A model generated the notes under the pieces. It saw only the letters and a list, made by a program, of their open reading frames with translations, was not told the DNA's origin and made no database searches. A program made the translations under genes and the position numbers. Below, one piece after another: positions 35,393 to 47,880 of a stretch of DNA of 64,000 bases (position 1 is its first letter; each line of letters begins with the position of its first letter). This stretch comes from Metallyticus violacea (Eukaryota; Arthropoda; Insecta; Mantodea; Metallyticidae), in contig CM060846.1 in the NCBI GenBank assembly GCA_030762175.1, forward strand, positions 306,562,512 through 306,626,511, written 5' to 3'.

Positions 35393-37457
35393 GGCATATG
35401 ATTGTTAGTGCCTATGATATTAACATTTGTGTTTGATAAAGTGATGGGTGAGGTTTGGAATCTAATGCAAATTCTTTTAAAGTGGCATATAAATACATAA
35501 TATTATTTTTATTTATGTAATCTTGAGTTCATTTTCAAAATATTTAACAGTAACTTAATTTTTCACTAAAATATTTAAAAGAATTTATATATCATCTCTA
35601 CAGGATATTTGAAAAATAAGTGCAGATTTTTTATGATGTGTAGTGATAGCATTATGAATTGCTAAATGGCATTACATAATCTGGAGGATAAGTAGCCTAT
35701 AGTGCCATGATATGTTATTAAGGGATGAAAGATGGAAGAAAATATGGTAATGAATGAGTTTCTAAACACAAATGAAGACTAAACAGTCAGATGCAAAATC
35801 AGTTCTTAATTAAATTTATCATTAGAGAAAACCTTATAAGTGTTAAAAATATCTACCACTGATTTGAGTACACAATTTAAAATCATCAGACTGTGGACCA
35901 CTGGACATTGAAGGGTATTTCATTTACTTGATCTTGGATTTTGCCAGCAGCAATGGCATTTAATGCTACTAGGTCATCCTGACCATTGTCAGGAAAAGTC
36001 TCCTTACACCAAAGTCTTCATGACCTGAGCAATAAGGTCGGTAATGCATGTCTGCAAAGTGTGGCAGCCATATTGTGACTGCCCATCCTCAAGATTTCAT
36101 GATGTCTGCTTTAGCATCACATAATTACACATCAGAGACCCCATGTTGCTCTGCATTAAATTACTGTTTAGACCAAATCTATTTTTCCACAAAAAATCTG
36201 CACTTACTTCAGAAACGGACTGCATATGTTTCTCTTCTAAAAAGTTTGATTAACTTATTTCCAGAATGAGAAACCACATAGCAAATACATATATATATAT
36301 GTAAGCTAATATGCCCAGAATCGCTTGGGCAATAAGGCACCTGAGTACAATGATCCAGCTTTGATCCTGGCAGCACTGACATGTCCAGATTAGTCTATTG
36401 TTTACTTTAGATAGCCATCTAAATAAATACCTTCAGAATTATCTTACATTTAACCTATAAGTACTGAGACCCTGTCTCAGAGAAAGCTATACAGTGATTT
36501 AATATAGATACTATATTGTTGCAACAAGTGCTAATGCCCACTTTCCTGTTACCACCTAATAATAACTCCATCCAAGCAGTGCAGGTTGTAGCAGTTCAAG
36601 ATAAATAAGGCATTCACTTTATTTCTTACAAGCAGTCTGAGACCAGACCTCAGTGTTTTTGTTGCTAGTGATGCAAACAGTTACCTTAATCCTTCAAAAA
36701 GGAAGTGCATACATATAAAGTGTCATGCAGGAGTAAGACTCAGCAAACATTTATAGAATAAGCAATACAGATCCTAGCTTCACTTTAACTCTTTTGTCTG
36801 ATGGTAATTTAAATCATTCTCTGTGTGCTTCTGGATACCCAAAAATAGAGATGGGCATTGAAATTGGTTGGAAATTTAAATTATCCATACTGTAGAAAAA
36901 CATTAATATTTCCTTTATTTGTTTACACATTATAACGAAACAAACAAATTTTAAGGAAAATGGCTCTTATAAGTAACAGTTGTGGTTTACAGAATCTTGA
37001 AAGCAGTTAAAATAGGAGGAAGATTTGAATAAGTAATTTTTATTCTTAAGCTGAATGTATGTTCCTTTTCGTTCGAACTATACTTTTGCCCAGCGCGGGC
37101 TGCTTATAAAGTAAAATGAAACTCTATTGCCTCTTCTGTGTGTGTTTTGAAAGCCAGAATGCATATTATGTATGTCTGACTTAAATTCCAGGTCTAACTC
37201 AAATCACTTCACACATTTCTGTCACCTCCCCTTCCATAAGGAGCTTGTAAATCAAGGTGCTGTTGTTTTGATTTACTAAATTTATTAGCTCTTCAAACAA
37301 CCAAAAAGGCTTCAGCTATGAAATAATGAGACTAAGATGCCTTGGGACAGAAATAAGAAATTCTCAATTCTCAATTTTAATCATGGAATAACTGCGAAAC
37401 TAGTCTGTTTAGGAAGTATTTGTACATTTAAAATAACATTGGAGAACAGTGATGACA
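35393..37457. other. Spacer, no gene recognised
   Basis: Short ORFs lack recognisable similarity. A tRNA-like stretch near 36316-36375 (GCTTGGGCAATAAGGC, then TTTGATCCTGGC) may be an eroded SINE head. Confidence 0.4.
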
Positions 37458-37748
37458 TTTTGCTGTGTGCTATTGATTTGGTTTATTTATGGACACTTTT
37501 AAACATCTTATGTTATCAGTATCCCATTCAATTCAGGGCATGAAAAGGTCGACAAATTTTGCTCAGAGGCTTATTCTTTCAGGCCTGGGGTTTTTTACGT
37601 GTCATAAGTATACAACACAGGACCAACTGCTTTACTTCCCTTCTGAAAGAAGGGATTTAGGATTTTTAAGCCCAAAAAAATCCATCGAACCTGGTCGGAA
37701 TTGAACCCATAATCTTGAGCCTACAAGGCATATATGTTTTGCTGTGTG
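37458..37748 (-). repeat. SINE-a copy with target-site duplication
   Basis: Same minus-oriented body and tRNA-like head as the other copies, B box diverged (GGAATTGAACCC on plus). TTTTGCTGTGTG at 37458-37469 and 37737-37748 is a 12-bp duplication. Confidence 0.85.
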
Positions 37749-39460
37749 AAAGTGATTTGGATATCAATGGGGAGTTCTTAGACTTTGAAGCATGTGTCGA
37801 AGATTTGGAAACCAGTAAAGATGACAGTAGCTTTTGCCTGCAGGTGCTACTGAAGAATCAATATTGTGAAAATCCGAAAACTACTCTAACACAAAAGGCA
37901 TGTTTTTCAAAGTTTTTACTGTAGTGTACAGCTTCATATTCAACTGACTCAAGTGACAGCCAACCATTTGACAATTTCATTAAGGCTTTACTGCTGGCTT
38001 TATAGCTCTTATAGTTAGTGAACCAAATGTAAATGTGCATAAAATAATGAAAAATCTGACCTTAAACTGTAAATTAGGACCTAAAAGTAGAGTTCAAAAT
38101 TGGTCCAAAGTAATACTGAAAGAGATATACAGATAACATTATCTAACAATTCTCATGAGTGTTATCAGAAAGCCTACATTACACATGTACTGAACTACTG
38201 ATGACAATCTAACTACTCCATTTATTGGAAAATGCATGGCAAACAACAAGTGTTTGTCCATATTCTTTCTTTTCACCAGCATAGAAACTGTAAATGGCAA
38301 TTGAAAAAAAAAATTAGGCCTGTTTTTTAATACCTTATTTCAAAATTCAAAGAAAGTTACATTCCTGATGAAAATGTCACTGTTGTTAATAGCTTGAAGT
38401 TCTGAAAGAACCACTTGGGTTTGGAGCAGCAAATAAAAACCATCAAGACCAGATTTGGCATAAAGGGTTTTGATCTTTATGAAATAAAAGAGGATATGTC
38501 TGCAAAGGCTGCATTTACACTGGTAAAGAGACTGATAACACAGGAAACAAAGATATGGAGTTGTCTGACTACATAGTAATGCATATCATAGAACTTGTTT
38601 TTGATTAGAATAGAACTGTATATTTAGATAACTAGTACAGTTCCAAAATTTGTTCATTTCCTTATGTAACAGAATGATGAATGAAATCAGAACATTATGT
38701 TCAAATAATATTTTGCCAATGAATGTAAATACACAAGCACTAAAGAGAGGGGAAATGAAGTTGCATTAACTACCACCATTAACATAGAATGCTTGGCAAG
38801 AATGGTGGTCACTGCATCTTTAAACTTAGTTAAAAAATTCTGATGGTTGATACAGACAAAAAGTAGCCCACTATTTTGACAATTTTCAAGCCTGATATAC
38901 AAGAATATAATATGCATATGGGTAGTGTCAATTTAGTGGAGCAGGTATTGCAGGTACATCCTTGTTTATAAAAAAATCATAAAAGTAATAACTTTTTTTC
39001 ACATTTTGGACATCATTATATATAACTGTTAGGTTATTTGGAGAACTCTAATTCTAAACCTTTAGATTTACAGAAAAATATTTCCCCTAAATGATCCTGC
39101 CCACAGTCGAAAAGTTGTATTCATTTTGGAAGGATATGGTATGCCAATAAGTGGTAGTATGAAAGGAAACCAATGTAATTTGCAGCAATTGTGGAGATGT
39201 ACTCTTGTGGACTTAGCCATGATTCCAAGTGTATCATATGAGCTTTTAGAGATACGCTTGAATTGTGCTGTACAGTATATATAAATAATTTTGTGGAAAG
39301 GGAATTAACATATTTAACATTCAGTTCTGATGCTATACAGGACAGCTGGAGTTACATGCATACACTGTTATTGCTGGGGCCAATTATATTTGGTTGTGTA
39401 TACATATTCATATCATGGTAAATTATTTTAATATTAATTCAATTTCAAATTGAACACAGT
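37749..39460. other. Spacer, no gene recognised
   Basis: AT-rich, only short non-conserved ORFs. Confidence 0.4.
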
Positions 39461-39479
39461 GAAACACCCATTAATAATC

Positions 39480-39835
39480 TCTTCTGAGACACTCTTTATG
39501 GTTTCACTTAAATGAGATTTACTCAGGATCATATGTTTCATGGAACAATTATCACATCATCAGGTGTTAAACGACTGTTAGATCATTCATGGGAGTTAGG
39601 TAGATAGGTATCTGGGTTGACTCTGGTAGTCTAGTGATAAACTTAAATAAAGTGGTGTCTGCTTCCGGGATGTCAAAATTCATAAGGTTATGCTCATGTT
39701 TTTTATAAAATCCTTTCCCATATGTTTAGTTCTTTTGGTTGTTGAACAGTTTTTAATAACTTGATGCCTTTTTCTATTTCATGGTTTTCATTCCAAAAAT
39801 GTGCTGTCACAGCTGATTTATCTATTTGTTATAGA
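39480..39835 (-). pseudogene. PLE endonuclease fragment plus terminal repeat, minus strand
   Basis: Minus strand reads KQIDKSAVTAHFWNENHEIE, KGIKLLKTVQQPKELNIWER, then decays with stops. A decayed hammerhead at about 39520-39570 keeps CTGATGA and GAAAC-ATAT but has GATC in place of GTC. It sits head to head with the plus-strand PLE that follows. Confidence 0.7.
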
Positions 39836-39879
39836 AAAAGGTAACCCTAACCTAGAGAATATATATAAGGCTGGAAATG

Positions 39880-40800
39880 GTATGCAACCCATTATCACCA
39901 ATATCAATAACAGTCATACTATTTAGCAAAATGGCCAGCTGAAAAAATCAAGACACTTCCTAAATTTCAAAGCAAGGGTATAAACAATTTCTTTCAATTA
40001 ATAGAAAAAATTAAGGACATAAAATTACAACCTTCTGACACATTAACATCTTTCAACGTAGAATTGCTCTTTTCAAGCATACCTAGAGAAAAACTCCTAA
40101 TTTATCTAAATGAAGTGGAATTAAAGATGCACACGTAAAACAATATATTAAACCCACTGAAATTTGCATAAACCAATCCTATTATTCTTTCAAGGGCAAA
40201 TTTTATAAACAACAATCAGGACTTACTATGGGCAGCCTCTTATCTCCATTTTTAGCTAACCTCTTCACGAGCAGTTTTGAAACACAAATCAACTCAGCAT
40301 TCCCATATGTGTTTAAAATATGGTACGGATATATTGATGATATATTAGCCATAGTTAACAAAAAACTCATTGATGATGTCATAAAACTTCTTAATATAGA
40401 AGATACAAACATATCGTTCACATATGAACCTGAAACAAAACATGTTATCATTTTTTAACATATGAAGTGTCAAGGAAACCTAGAATTTGGAATATATAGA
40501 AAGAATATATACGCAGTTATTAACAGTTTAACATACTAGCCAGTTAACCCACAAATTAGCAAAGAACAATACTTCAAAGAATACAAACAAATAGAAAGTA
40601 TAGCAGTTAAAAATGGTTTTAAGAAAGAACTAGTACACAAAAATGTACAAAAAATCAAGAGGCAAAAACTATTAATGAAACCACAATACTTTCAGAAAGA
40701 AAAGATAAGCTAATTTTTAAAAAATCCACATATCATCCATGGGCTATAAAAAAAATTCAGATTATTCTTAAATTTTAGATTTTAATATCAGGTTGGCACC
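39880..40800 (+). pseudogene. PLE reverse transcriptase with catalytic Asp lost
   Basis: Blocks in order: ...ITNINNS, FQSKGINNFFQLIEKIKDIK, TLTSFNVELLFSSIPREKL, LTMGSLLSPFLANLFTSSFE, WYGYIDDILAIVNKKLIDDV, ISFTYEPETKHVIIF. YIDD (40329-40340) keeps two catalytic aspartates, but the first one, expected in SFDV, is Asn (SFNV). Frameshifts lie between the first and second halves and after HVIIF. In the family the RT copies PLE RNA; this copy should be inactive. Confidence 0.84.
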
Positions 40801-40859
40801 GGTTATTAGATTAAAGGTTAAAAACCTACTGATAGACAATGTTAATGACAGTATTCCAT

Positions 40860-41213
40860 AAGAGAAAAAAACAGGTATTTACAAAGTAAATTGTGCAGAT
40901 TGTGGGAAAATCTACATTGGAAAAACAAAAAGAAACATAGGCACACATTTAAAGGAACATTTCATGAACATAAAGTACAAGCAAATAGAGAAATCAGCAG
41001 TAGCATATCAATTTTGGACACAAAATCACGACATAATAAATAAAGCAAAATTATTAAAATCAGTACAAGGACCTACAGAACTAGCAACTTGGGAGAAAAT
41101 CTACATCTACATATAGAAAAACAGTTATATGAACCTTAACACTTCAGGGGATGAAAACATAAACTTTAAGTTCATCACACCTCCACCAGACAGAATACAC
41201 ATTCCCACAGCAT
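40860..41213 (+). pseudogene. PLE GIY-YIG endonuclease, nearly complete
   Basis: TGIYKVNCADCGKIYIGKTK gives GIY, CxxC and YIG. It continues NIGTHLKEHFMNIKYKQIEK, SAVAYQFWTQNHDI and ELATWEKIYIY, then a stop. The Arg usually seen before the KEH block is His (THLKEH against IRLKEH in D2), and the His of HFW is Gln, so both a catalytic and a metal-binding position look altered. Confidence 0.82.
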
Positions 41214-41330
41214 AAAGAGGTATCCAGCAGTCGACATAAGATAAGAACGAAGGTTTTTGAAACCAGTTCTACATATTTAAACAAGTAAGTGAAGCAAAAG
41301 AGTGTTAGTTTGACTCAATCACACAATGAT

Positions 41331-41695
41331 CTTAATATATGATTAGCTTCACTGTGCAATGTTCCAATTAACCATTTTAGTTAACAATATTATATGTTGA
41401 ACATGTTCCTCTGGAGAACTTGATGTTATCAGTATATCCTCAAAATAAGGCAAACAGAATCCAGTCTCTTTAAAATTTCATTAATCAATGAAAAAACACA
41501 TGAAGTTGAATTTGTAAAATCCAAATAATGTGATTGCAGCAGATTTTGCTTATCATTTTCTGTTAATGGTATTCAATAGCAAGTTTTGAGAACATTCTTA
41601 GAAAATATCTTTATTTTGAAGAATGGAGTTTACATCATTCATTTGATGAACTAGATAGTGGTTAGGAAGAACCCAGTCATTAAGAAGATGGTTAC
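41331..41695. other. Spacer, no gene recognised
   Basis: No coding similarity or known repeat. Confidence 0.4.
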
Positions 41696-41699
41696 TAAA

Positions 41700-41820
41700 G
41701 AAGAGTGAGCGGGGTGGCTCAGATGGTAATACTTGAGATGGATAGGTGCTTAAATGGATATTTACATTCAATGAATTTTCCACTCTCCCATTTCCTTTCA
41801 TTTCATTCCTAGCATTACTT
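41700..41820 (+). repeat. SINE-c fragment, tRNA-like head
   Basis: GGGGTGGCTCAGATGGTAA (A-box-like) and the tail AATTTTCCACTCTCCCATTT match the copy at 56255-56435; the B-box region is deleted here. Confidence 0.6.
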
Positions 41821-42240
41821 ACAGGGTCGGCAGATCAGGCAAGGCTTGATGCCTAGTGGTGTAGCAGTTGCTTGTGTTCAGGAAAAGTTCCTGTCCTAGC
41901 ATCTGGTGGGTTCTGCTTGGGGCGTCCCTAGGGATGCCTTGGGTAACACCTTGATGGTACTGCGGGTGGTCCTCACATGCCTGCTGGTGTTTGGGACAAA
42001 TCATCTCTGGATACATTAGGGGTCTTGCCTGCACCTATAAATGACCTGTTTGGATATCTGGTCCCCTCCTCCAAGGTGCCCCCTTGGAGCCATAGACATA
42101 AAAGGACTCTTAGCAACTGCAGTGCAAAAATATTCCTCTACAGAAAACCCTAAACCTAATCTTAACTCTACCGAAGAAGCAGAAATGAAAGTGTTAGTGA
42201 CAAGTGATCAGTGGATAACATTACAAAGCTGAAATTGTAA
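41821..42240. other. GC-richer block of unknown identity
   Basis: About 400 bp markedly richer in GC than its surroundings, directly after SINE-c. Short ORFs on both strands show no recognisable domain. It may be an unrecognised repeat. Confidence 0.35.
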
Positions 42241-43095
42241 TGGAGGGCATTTTTACAAAAAGAATCATGGATACCAAAACATTGAAGCAAATTAGTGGAA
42301 TTATGTGTCAAGACAGATATCTTCTTTTAAACATACAGATGAACTCAAGCCAGAAAATGCAAGAAATGGCAACTTCCATCAATGCTGAAGGTTATTTTTC
42401 TAATACTGGATGTGAATAAGTTATTGGATGAATTTTTAAGACTATGATTTCATCAGTATTGATTTCATTATTATGTGATATTATCATTATTTGAAAAAGG
42501 TACATTTGCAGCAATATACTAACCTCCTTATATGCATCTGATGTACACCCTTGTGTGGCACAGATATGTGTTCAGGTGGTATTTACATTCTTGCCAAACC
42601 CAAATGCAAAGGATAATTTTTAGTGTTGAAGCAATATTTTTGTTTATCTGGAAAGGTGGAGGGAAAGTCCTGCAGTAACTGGGTAAATCCACTTACCTCA
42701 GTTTTCATGTAACCAAAATGAAGAACAAGAGGCAATGTTCAAGTAATAGGCCATGCATTTTTTTTTTCCTGTCTTCATTCTGTTGGTGAAAAATAAGCTT
42801 CAATATCTGTGCAACAAATGGAATCAGACTTACCCAATTTTTCACTATGTAAAATTCCTCACAGAGAAACACTGGATGCCAATAACTCATTTTCAACCAA
42901 ATTTGATTTAACCAGATTTTCAAGCTCTTTGCAGAAACATTCCTCTACATAAAACATGCAATCACAAAATAATCCCATAATTTATGCATACCTATATAAG
43001 ATATTGCTTCCAAACATATGCAATATATCTACACTATAAAGACAATGGCTGGAAAAGAAGAGTCAGGCTTCAATGAATTCAGGTCATAAGAAAGG
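42241..43095. other. Spacer, no gene recognised
   Basis: AT-rich with no recognisable coding similarity. Confidence 0.4.
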
Positions 43096-43114
43096 TTTAT
43101 GTTTCCATGCTTGA

Positions 43115-43300
43115 AGGAGGACACAGAAGCCCAGTTGATTAGAGCATCAGCATGGCAAGTTGAAGATCTGTGGTTCAAATCCTGTCTTTCACTGGAATTC
43201 TTTCAGTCTGATTCTCCCTTTCCATCTACTGTCCTACACATGGCTACATACAAAGGTAATGGTTGTTTTGACATTGCAGTTCATTACACATGCTCTCACT
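43115..43300 (+). repeat. tRNA-related SINE fragment (separate family)
   Basis: AGCCCAGTTGATTAGAGCAT resembles an A box region and GTGGTTCAAATCC a B box, about 45 bp apart, followed by a non-tRNA body. Only copy seen in the window. Confidence 0.55.
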
Positions 43301-43965
43301 TATTTCCCCAGATAATTTTTTGTATCATTATAAAAGCTGTTATTTTTTTCAGATTATGGTAGCAGTTTTCAACAATATTAAGTTTTTGACCACACAGCGA
43401 TTTTCTATAATAATATAAAGATTTTCCTTTTAATTAAAATTAAAAATATTATGATTTTTCATCTAGCTTCGAAGTTATGACTATAAAATATTATCCTGTG
43501 ATATTATTCAATGTATAATGTTAATTTGTTTTCCTATAGAGAATATTACTTTTTGTGTTAAGTTTCAAATTGCAATCACTATAATGTTGCATATTTTTTG
43601 TTCATGGTATGTTTGCACATAAATTTATTACAGCATTAGCTTCCAGGTATTGGTGATGATGCTTAAAGCACTGAACCCAGGAAATGTGCTGATCATAATT
43701 TAGGTATTGGAAAGATGTTCCAATATCTAAATACCCAATCTTATAAAGAATGGAAATACTAACATATATTCTGTTATGAGCACTTTGTTAAGGCAGGTAC
43801 AAAATGCATATTCCAAATTATGAAATAAAGTATAACTGAAGTTGTACCATCCTTAGCATTTTGTGAATATAACACAACTTCTAACATTATGCTTTGCTTA
43901 AAAATATCAAAGTTTATATTGCTAAAATGCGGCTAATAGATTAGTTAACACTGGTGAATGAAATG

Positions 43966-44016
<51 letters not shown>

Positions 44017-44838
44017 TGTGCACATAATAGTCATGTACTTCATGCCTTAGACTTCCAAAATCAGCTTTAAAAAATACTTAATAACTGGCTTGTTTCTCAA
44101 ACTGATAGCCCAGGATAAAAGTCTGCCTGTAAAACTTTAATTTTTAAATTTATTTCAAATTTTATGCTCATCATTAGCATAACTTTTAGTTTAAATACTA
44201 GCTTCCCAAGAATGACATTTTTAAACCATTCTGTTAAGGTGGAAAATGTGAACATATACTGCAAGTTTTATTATGTCTCAAGAGCAGCATTATAAATTTT
44301 CACTGCACACATAATCTTTGCCTTTTACTTACTTTTTGGCTGCAGTTTACTTCACAGTGAATTCGCTTTTGGTTTCTTGTAATCTTTCTATCTGTTTGCT
44401 CTAGAAGTAAACTCGAGGAAGCAGGCCGCTTTCCCCCTTTCCACCCTCTATTGCCATCACTCATCATTATTCTAGAAAAACATTATACAATACATATATG
44501 TCAATAAAAGTTGAATATATTATTTTTATACAAACTTAATAACCAATCACATAAAATACTAGAATTCTGTAATCAGCAACTGTTTGTAGGTCCTTTGTGC
44601 TATATGATAATTAGCAGTTTTAACGGATATAATAGAACCCATGTGATACAAAATTCTTGAATCTACGCATAGCCTGGTACACAGGATAATACAGATTTCA
44701 TGCAGAACACTATTCTGGAGTATTTAGAATGTTATTCAGAATTAATTACACAATACTAAAGCAAAATTCTACAACAGCAGCTGAATATAACTGTTGCACT
44801 TCTGAATTGCTTTAACATGCAATATCACTAATAACAAC
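43301..44838. other. Spacer with (TA)n, no gene recognised
   Basis: Includes a (TA)n tract of ~45 bp at 43970-44015. The stretch 44330-44480 is GC-richer but has no recognised coding content. Confidence 0.45.
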
Positions 44839-44839
44839 T

Positions 44840-45197
44840 TAATTGGAAGATAAATCAGCAGTTGCCTGGCACTTTTGGAGAGATAATACAAGTGGAAGTC
44901 AAATTATTGAAATTGTAGACAGACCCTTGGAGCTGGGAATATGGGGAAAAAATTTTATAACAAATATGAAGATAACTTATGAACTTCGAGATCCCAAATC
45001 AGAAGACAAATTAATCCAAAACTTCATAATATATCCACAAGAGCTACACCAAGTACATTCAACCAATAACAAATCTGGTAAGTGACACACAGCTGATGAT
45101 GCGGATGAAGGCCTGTGAAACATGTTCTGTATAATTCAATGATAAGTGGAACACATGAGTAATAAATCAACTCACTATCTAATTAAGAATAATTGGA
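44840..45197 (+). mobile_element. 5'-truncated PLE of family D
   Basis: Starts abruptly within the endonuclease (DKSAVAWHFWRDN, RPLELGIWGKNFIT, KSEDKLIQNFIIYPQELHQV; 80 open codons from 44843) and runs through the terminal repeat to CTAATTAAGAA. TAATTGGA at 44840-44847 and 45190-45197 is a possible 8-bp target-site duplication. No inverted arm, unlike most other copies. Confidence 0.75.
45089..45130 (+). ncRNA. Hammerhead-ribozyme-like motif, PLE family D
   Basis: ACAG, CTGATGA, stem II (GCGG.../...CCTGT, partly G-U), GAAA, C-AT-G, GTT, CTGT pairing with ACAG. Complete core; stem II has one or two mismatches relative to the D1 copy. Confidence 0.68.
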
Positions 45198-45949
45198 GGA
45201 GTTTAAAAAACTATATACATACATATAACCACAGTCAATATAATATATCTTACTAACAGTAACAAGAATTCCCTCTCTGAATACTCTTACAGCATAGGAC
45301 ATAAGACTACCATCATATTATTTTTTTATATAAAAGTCAAAAGTTCCATAATGTTATAAAACAATGATAACTTCTTAGCATATGCAATTCAGTTCCAAGA
45401 TTAAGTTGTAGCATTTACTGCACCTTACTGCTAAAGTACATCAAATTCTACAATATATGAACATATACTATGGATCTAGCAGAGTATATCTGGTTTTTCT
45501 ATTCAACCCAAAACTATCCTTACATTTTCTATTATTAGATTTATATTAGACAAGAAATTTATCAATATCTCAAAACCAATTCATAAAGATGTAAATAATA
45601 CTCGTCAACAACGAAAATGTTTCAAACTTAAAATAGGTACTTATTTCTATTGATTTCAGTATGTTAAACACAACTACAGCATTTAATCAACAAATATGAC
45701 AGTTGACTCTCATTTCTGAGTTATAGCCCATTTATGATATTTTAGAATATGTATATGAAATTAAGCATGTGCCACTCCAAGTGGCTAAGTAAGGCCATAT
45801 ATATAGAAGTGGGAGCAATGAGTAGTCACCATAGATCTTTTGTTGTGTGTTATAGCTTGCTTAAAGTGAAGGTTAGAGTGTTGTTTCTTTCAGTGTTTGC
45901 AGGTTTATTTTGCAACCATACTTAACTGCAAAAGCTAGAATGCCTTAAC

Positions 45950-47880
45950 AAACCATCAATTTTCGCTATGTACATGGTGATGTGACATTTGCCACCCAGA
46001 AATACCTAATTACTACATTCCTGAAGACAGCTTATCACTCTAGGGCACCTCAAATTTGTTCCAACTCTTGTTCTGTGACTCTACTTGGACAGATTTATAA
46101 AAACATTCCTTAATTGACCTTTGACATTCTTATGATATAGAGTCAACAAGTCATGTGGATAACTGCTATTGCTCCATGGACCTCCTATTAGGAAAGGTAT
46201 ATCAATCAAGATGTTCAGCATGAAATATTCCCAACATCCTGTTAGCTAGCCAATCAGTGCCACATGGACCGAGTTTGCCTTTACCTAACTCTCTACAGAA
46301 TTACAGTCTGAACTCAGATGAAGATGAAGATGAAGACAGCATGGATGTGACATCAAACCATACTCTGAGGCTTCAATGTTACAGGATCCTGATTTTGCAC
46401 CTGAGCCACTGGGTGAGCCACACAGGCTTATTCAAGGTGAAATAAATGATTTAATTCCAGACCTGGACCTAGCAAAAGACAAAGCTGAGCTTTTAGATTT
46501 TTAGACAGTGGAATCTTCTAGAGCTGAAGTTTCAGTGTACAGAAGTCAGCAGAAAGCTTTGCCTTTGTATTTTAAAAACTATAATAACCTGCTTGCTTTT
46601 TTTTTGTTTGATTTAGTTTATTTATGGATGCTCTTTAACATCTCGGGTCATCAGCATTCCATTCAAATCAGGGCATGAAAAGACAAAAATTTTGCTCAGA
46701 GGCCTCTTTTTTCAGGCTTGAGGTTCTTTATCATGCTGTAAATGTACAACATGGGATCACAGCTTTACTTCCCTTCTGAAGGAAGCCATATTGGATTTTT
46801 ATGCCCGAAAAAATCCATTGGTCCTGACCAGAATCAAACCCGCGATCTTGGGTGTAGGAGGTAAGTATGGTTACCACTACACCACCTGGACAGACGTTGT
46901 CTGCTGTGATATGAATGGTTTGATGACAGCTTTAAATGAGGAGCACAAACCACAAGACTTGAGGCTATTCATAGACTCATAAAAGCTTATTTTAAAAGCT
47001 GTTTTGTTACACAATGGCAACTTTCTTTCTTCATTTCCTGTAGGCCATGCAGTTTAGTTTGAAGGAAACATATGTCATTATGAAATTACTTTTGAAAGAA
47101 ATTAAGTACAAAGTTCACTAAAGGCAGATCTGTAGAGACCTAACGGTAATTGCAATATTGCTGGGCATGCAGTTGGGATACACCAAGTACTACTGCTTCC
47201 AGTGTAAATGGAACTTGGGCTATATTCCACACTACAACAGAAAAGAATGGTCTCCAAGAGAAAACAACTCTACAACCCAGAGAAAAAATGTCTTAAAAAG
47301 TGCTTTGGTTGATCAAAGTAAAATTCTTCTGCCCACTTTACACATAATATTCAACCTTATGAAGATCATTGTAAAGGGGATGAACATGGATGGAGAGGCT
47401 TCAAATACCAGAGAGACAAATTTCCATGGCTGAGTGAGATCATAATTAAGGCAGAAATATTCATTGATCCTCTAACTTGTGAAATTTTCTTGTGAATGAA
47501 AAATTTTGGCATGCCCATGCCCAAAAGGGCAATGAACTATCAGCTTGGGAAGCCTTTACATTGTTGTGAATGGCTTCTTATGTAACCAAAGATCTGGAAA
47601 TTATGTTGAGCTTATAAACATCCTTCTAGAGCAGTATCATCACTTAGGCTGCAACAAGTGCCTCAAAATATACTGTCTTCACTCTCATTTAGATTTACTC
47701 CCCAAAAACTGTGGTGTGAATGATGAATATGGCGAGTGATTTCATCAAGACATTTTAACAATAGAAAGATATCAGGGTTGGTGATACTCTGCCATGCTTG
47801 CAAAGACTACTGGATGGGCATTGACTAGAGATGCCCCAGAACAGGGTTACAAGCAACAAGTAAAGAGAAGGCACACTCAT
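45950..47880 (+). pseudogene. Coding relic of an unidentified protein family
   Basis: Plus-strand fragments in changing frames: PLPNSLQNYSLNSDEDEDED (46280), INDLIPDLDLAKDKAELLDF (46440), CCDMNGLMTALNEEHKPQDL with RLFIDS (46905-46980), LLGMQLGYTKYYCFQCKWNL (47155), NILLEQYHHLGCNKCLKIY with HSHLDLLPKNCGVNDEYGE (47600-47739). The order resembles a protein repeatedly met as an uncharacterised predicted protein in arthropod genomes, possibly transposon-derived, but I cannot name the family. Several stops and frameshifts, plus a SINE-a insertion at 46600-46892, show it is dead. A CxxC (FQCKWN, CNKC) hints at metal binding in the intact form. Confidence 0.55.
46600..46892 (-). repeat. SINE-a copy inserted in the 46-48 kb coding relic
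   Basis: Same body and tRNA-like head as the other SINE-a copies (TTGGTCCTGACCAGAATCAA region holds the B box; ACCACTACACCACCTGGA the A box on the opposite strand). It splits NNLL... from CCDMNGL of the surrounding relic. Confidence 0.85.

Larger units (their letters stand above)
39836..41330 (+). mobile_element. Longest Penelope-like element in the window
   Basis: Plus-strand PLE with RT (39840-40800), GIY-YIG endonuclease (40860-41213) and terminal repeat (to ~41330), preceded by an inverted partial copy of a related element. A decayed hammerhead lies at 41235-41272 (CATAAGA for CTGAAGA, but GAAAC-CA-GTT and stem II AAGAAC/GTTTTT kept). No target-site duplication found. Confidence 0.82.

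Noticed and set aside
39520..39570. Intact hammerhead in the left arm of the 39.5-kb PLE
   Set aside because: CTGATGA and GAAAC are present, but the triplet is GATC with an extra base and stem II pairs poorly; treated as decayed.
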